Shown in pieces: positions 31,126 through 32,018 of a stretch of DNA of 32,018 nucleotides. The notes below the pieces were generated by a model. It was not told the DNA's origin. It saw only the letters and a program-made list of their open reading frames with translations, and did no database searches. Within the stretch, counting starts at the first letter, position 1; each line of letters begins with the position of its first letter. Position numbers and translations under genes: made by a program. Source of the DNA: DAOMOP01 sp035444405. Lineage in GTDB: Bacteria > Pseudomonadota > Gammaproteobacteria > Burkholderiales > Rhodocyclaceae. The stretch is from the NCBI GenBank assembly GCA_035444405.1, contig DAOMOP010000023.1, positions 1 to 32,018 on the forward strand, in the 5' to 3' direction.

Positions 31126-32018
31126 TCACAGCATCGGCAGATCCAGCCCGTTGTCGCGCGCGCACTGCTTCGCCCCCTCGTAGCCGGCGTCGGCGTGGCG
31201 CATCACGCCGCTGCCGGGGTCGTTGCGCAGCACGCGGCCGAGCCGCGCGTGCGCCTCGGGCGTGCCGTCGCACACGATCACCATGCCGGCGTGCTGGGAA
31301 TAGCCCATGCCGACGCCGCCGCCGTGGTGGAACGACACCCACGTCGCGCCGCTCGCGGTGTTGAGCAGCGCGTTCAGCAGCGGCCAGTCGGACACCGCGT
31401 CCGAGCCGTCGGCCATGCCTTCGGTCTCGCGGTTGGGGCTCGCGACCGAGCCGGAGTCGAGGTGGTCGCGGCCGATCACGATCGGCGCGGCGAGCTCGCC
31501 CGCCGCGACCATGTCGTTGAAGGCCTGGCCGACGCGGGCGCGGTCCTTCAGGCCGAGCCAGCAGATGCGCGCCGGCAGCCCCTGGAAGCGGATCCGCTCG
31601 CGCGCCATGTCGAGCCAGCGGTGCAGCTGCGGATCGTCCGGAATCAGCGCCTTGACCTTGGCGTCGGTCTTGTAGATGTCCTCGGGGTCGCCCGACAGCG
31701 CGGCCCAGCGGAACGGCCCGATGCCCTGGCAGAACAGCGGGCGGATGTAGGCGGGCACGAAGCCGGGAAAGTCGAAGGCGTCGGTGACGCCTTCGTCGAG
31801 CGCCATCTGGCGGATGTTGTTGCCGTAGTCGAAGGTCGGCACGTCCTCGCGATGGAAGGCGAGCATCGCGCGCACATGCACGGCGATCGAGGCCTTGGCG
31901 GCGCGCGCGACCGCCTCCGGCTCGCGTTCGGCCCGTGCGACGTACTCGTCCCAGCTCCAGCCCTGCGGCAGGTAGCCGTGCAGCGGATCGTGCGCGCTGG
32001 TCTGGTCGGTGACCGCGT
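31126..32018 (-). CDS. hutU: Urocanate hydratase (urocanase), 3' part
   Basis: The C-terminal ~297 residues of urocanase; the gene runs off the right edge and its start is not in the window. Clear family segments are TDQTSAHDPLHGYLPQGWSW, DYGNNIRQMA, FCQGIGPFRWAALSGDPEDIY and the signature WVSFHHGGGVGMGYSQHAGM. It converts urocanate to 4-imidazolone-5-propionate using tightly bound NAD+, the second step of histidine breakdown. A GTG at 31881 sits in mid-gene and is not a start, since the frame continues with urocanase sequence to the edge. Other hut genes would be expected beyond the window. Confidence 0.95.
   Translation of the reverse strand, partial: AVTDQTSAHDPLHGYLPQGWSWDEYVARAEREPEAVARAAKASIAVHVRAMLAFHREDVPTFDYGNNIRQMALDEGVTDAFDFPGFVPAYIRPLFCQGIGPFRWAALSGDPEDIYKTDAKVKALIPDDPQLHRWLDMARERIRFQGLPARICWLGLKDRARVGQAFNDMVAAGELAAPIVIGRDHLDSGSVASPNRETEGMADGSDAVSDWPLLNALLNTASGATWVSFHHGGGVGMGYSQHAGMVIVCDGTPEAHARLGRVLRNDPGSGVMRHADAGYEGAKQCARDNGLDLPML

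Overview
This is a very GC-rich window with dense operons, short overlapping genes and strong GGAGG-type ribosome sites. It suggests a denitrifying, aromatic-degrading betaproteobacterium of the Thauera/Azoarcus/Aromatoleum type (Rhodocyclales). The main clues are a KorAB-type 2-oxoacid:ferredoxin oxidoreductase next to a flavin/ferredoxin NADP oxidoreductase, a complete norCBQD nitric oxide reductase set, and several TRAP carboxylate transporters. The genus is an inference from gene content, not from a marker gene.

Layout. (1) 1-3905, plus strand: the 3' end of an NAD(P)H:ferredoxin oxidoreductase (korQ-like), then korA and korB; together these should oxidise 2-oxoglutarate and pass electrons to ferredoxin/NADP. 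(2) 3971-4608, minus: an overlapping toxin-antitoxin pair of the TumE / HVO_A0114-like type, toxin gene first. (3) 4913-5755, plus: an exported bifunctional-nuclease-domain protein fused to PDZ. (4) 5789-8740, minus: a MoxR AAA+ ATPase - DUF58 - VWA operon; 8767-9738, minus: a membrane-anchored trypsin-like protease without PDZ; 10012-11049, plus: a second VWA protein closely similar to the first. (5) 11135-15702, minus: norC-norB-norQ-norD. NorQ/NorD is itself an AAA+/VWA pair, so two different MoxR-type ATPase/VWA systems lie side by side. (6) 15907-18388: a short-chain dehydrogenase lacking the catalytic serine, then an NAD(P)-binding protein divergent from a LysR regulator. (7) 18397-25205, plus: a second LysR regulator, a DctPQM TRAP transporter, an RraA/HMG-CHA-aldolase-like protein and a single-chain aconitase-family hydro-lyase whose swivel domain is N-terminal. 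This reads as an import-and-cleave operon for an unidentified di- or tricarboxylate. (8) 25305-30388, minus: an IclR regulator, a TRAP-TAXI transporter (binding protein plus fused permease) and an ACMSD-like amidohydrolase, a second import-and-degrade unit. (9) 30763-32018: a small membrane protein and the 3' part of hutU (urocanase).

The most promising candidates for something undescribed are the hydro-lyase/aldolase/TRAP operon (region 7) and the MoxR-VWA-protease neighbourhood beside the nor genes (regions 3-5). No tRNA, rRNA, CRISPR array, transposase or phage gene was seen.
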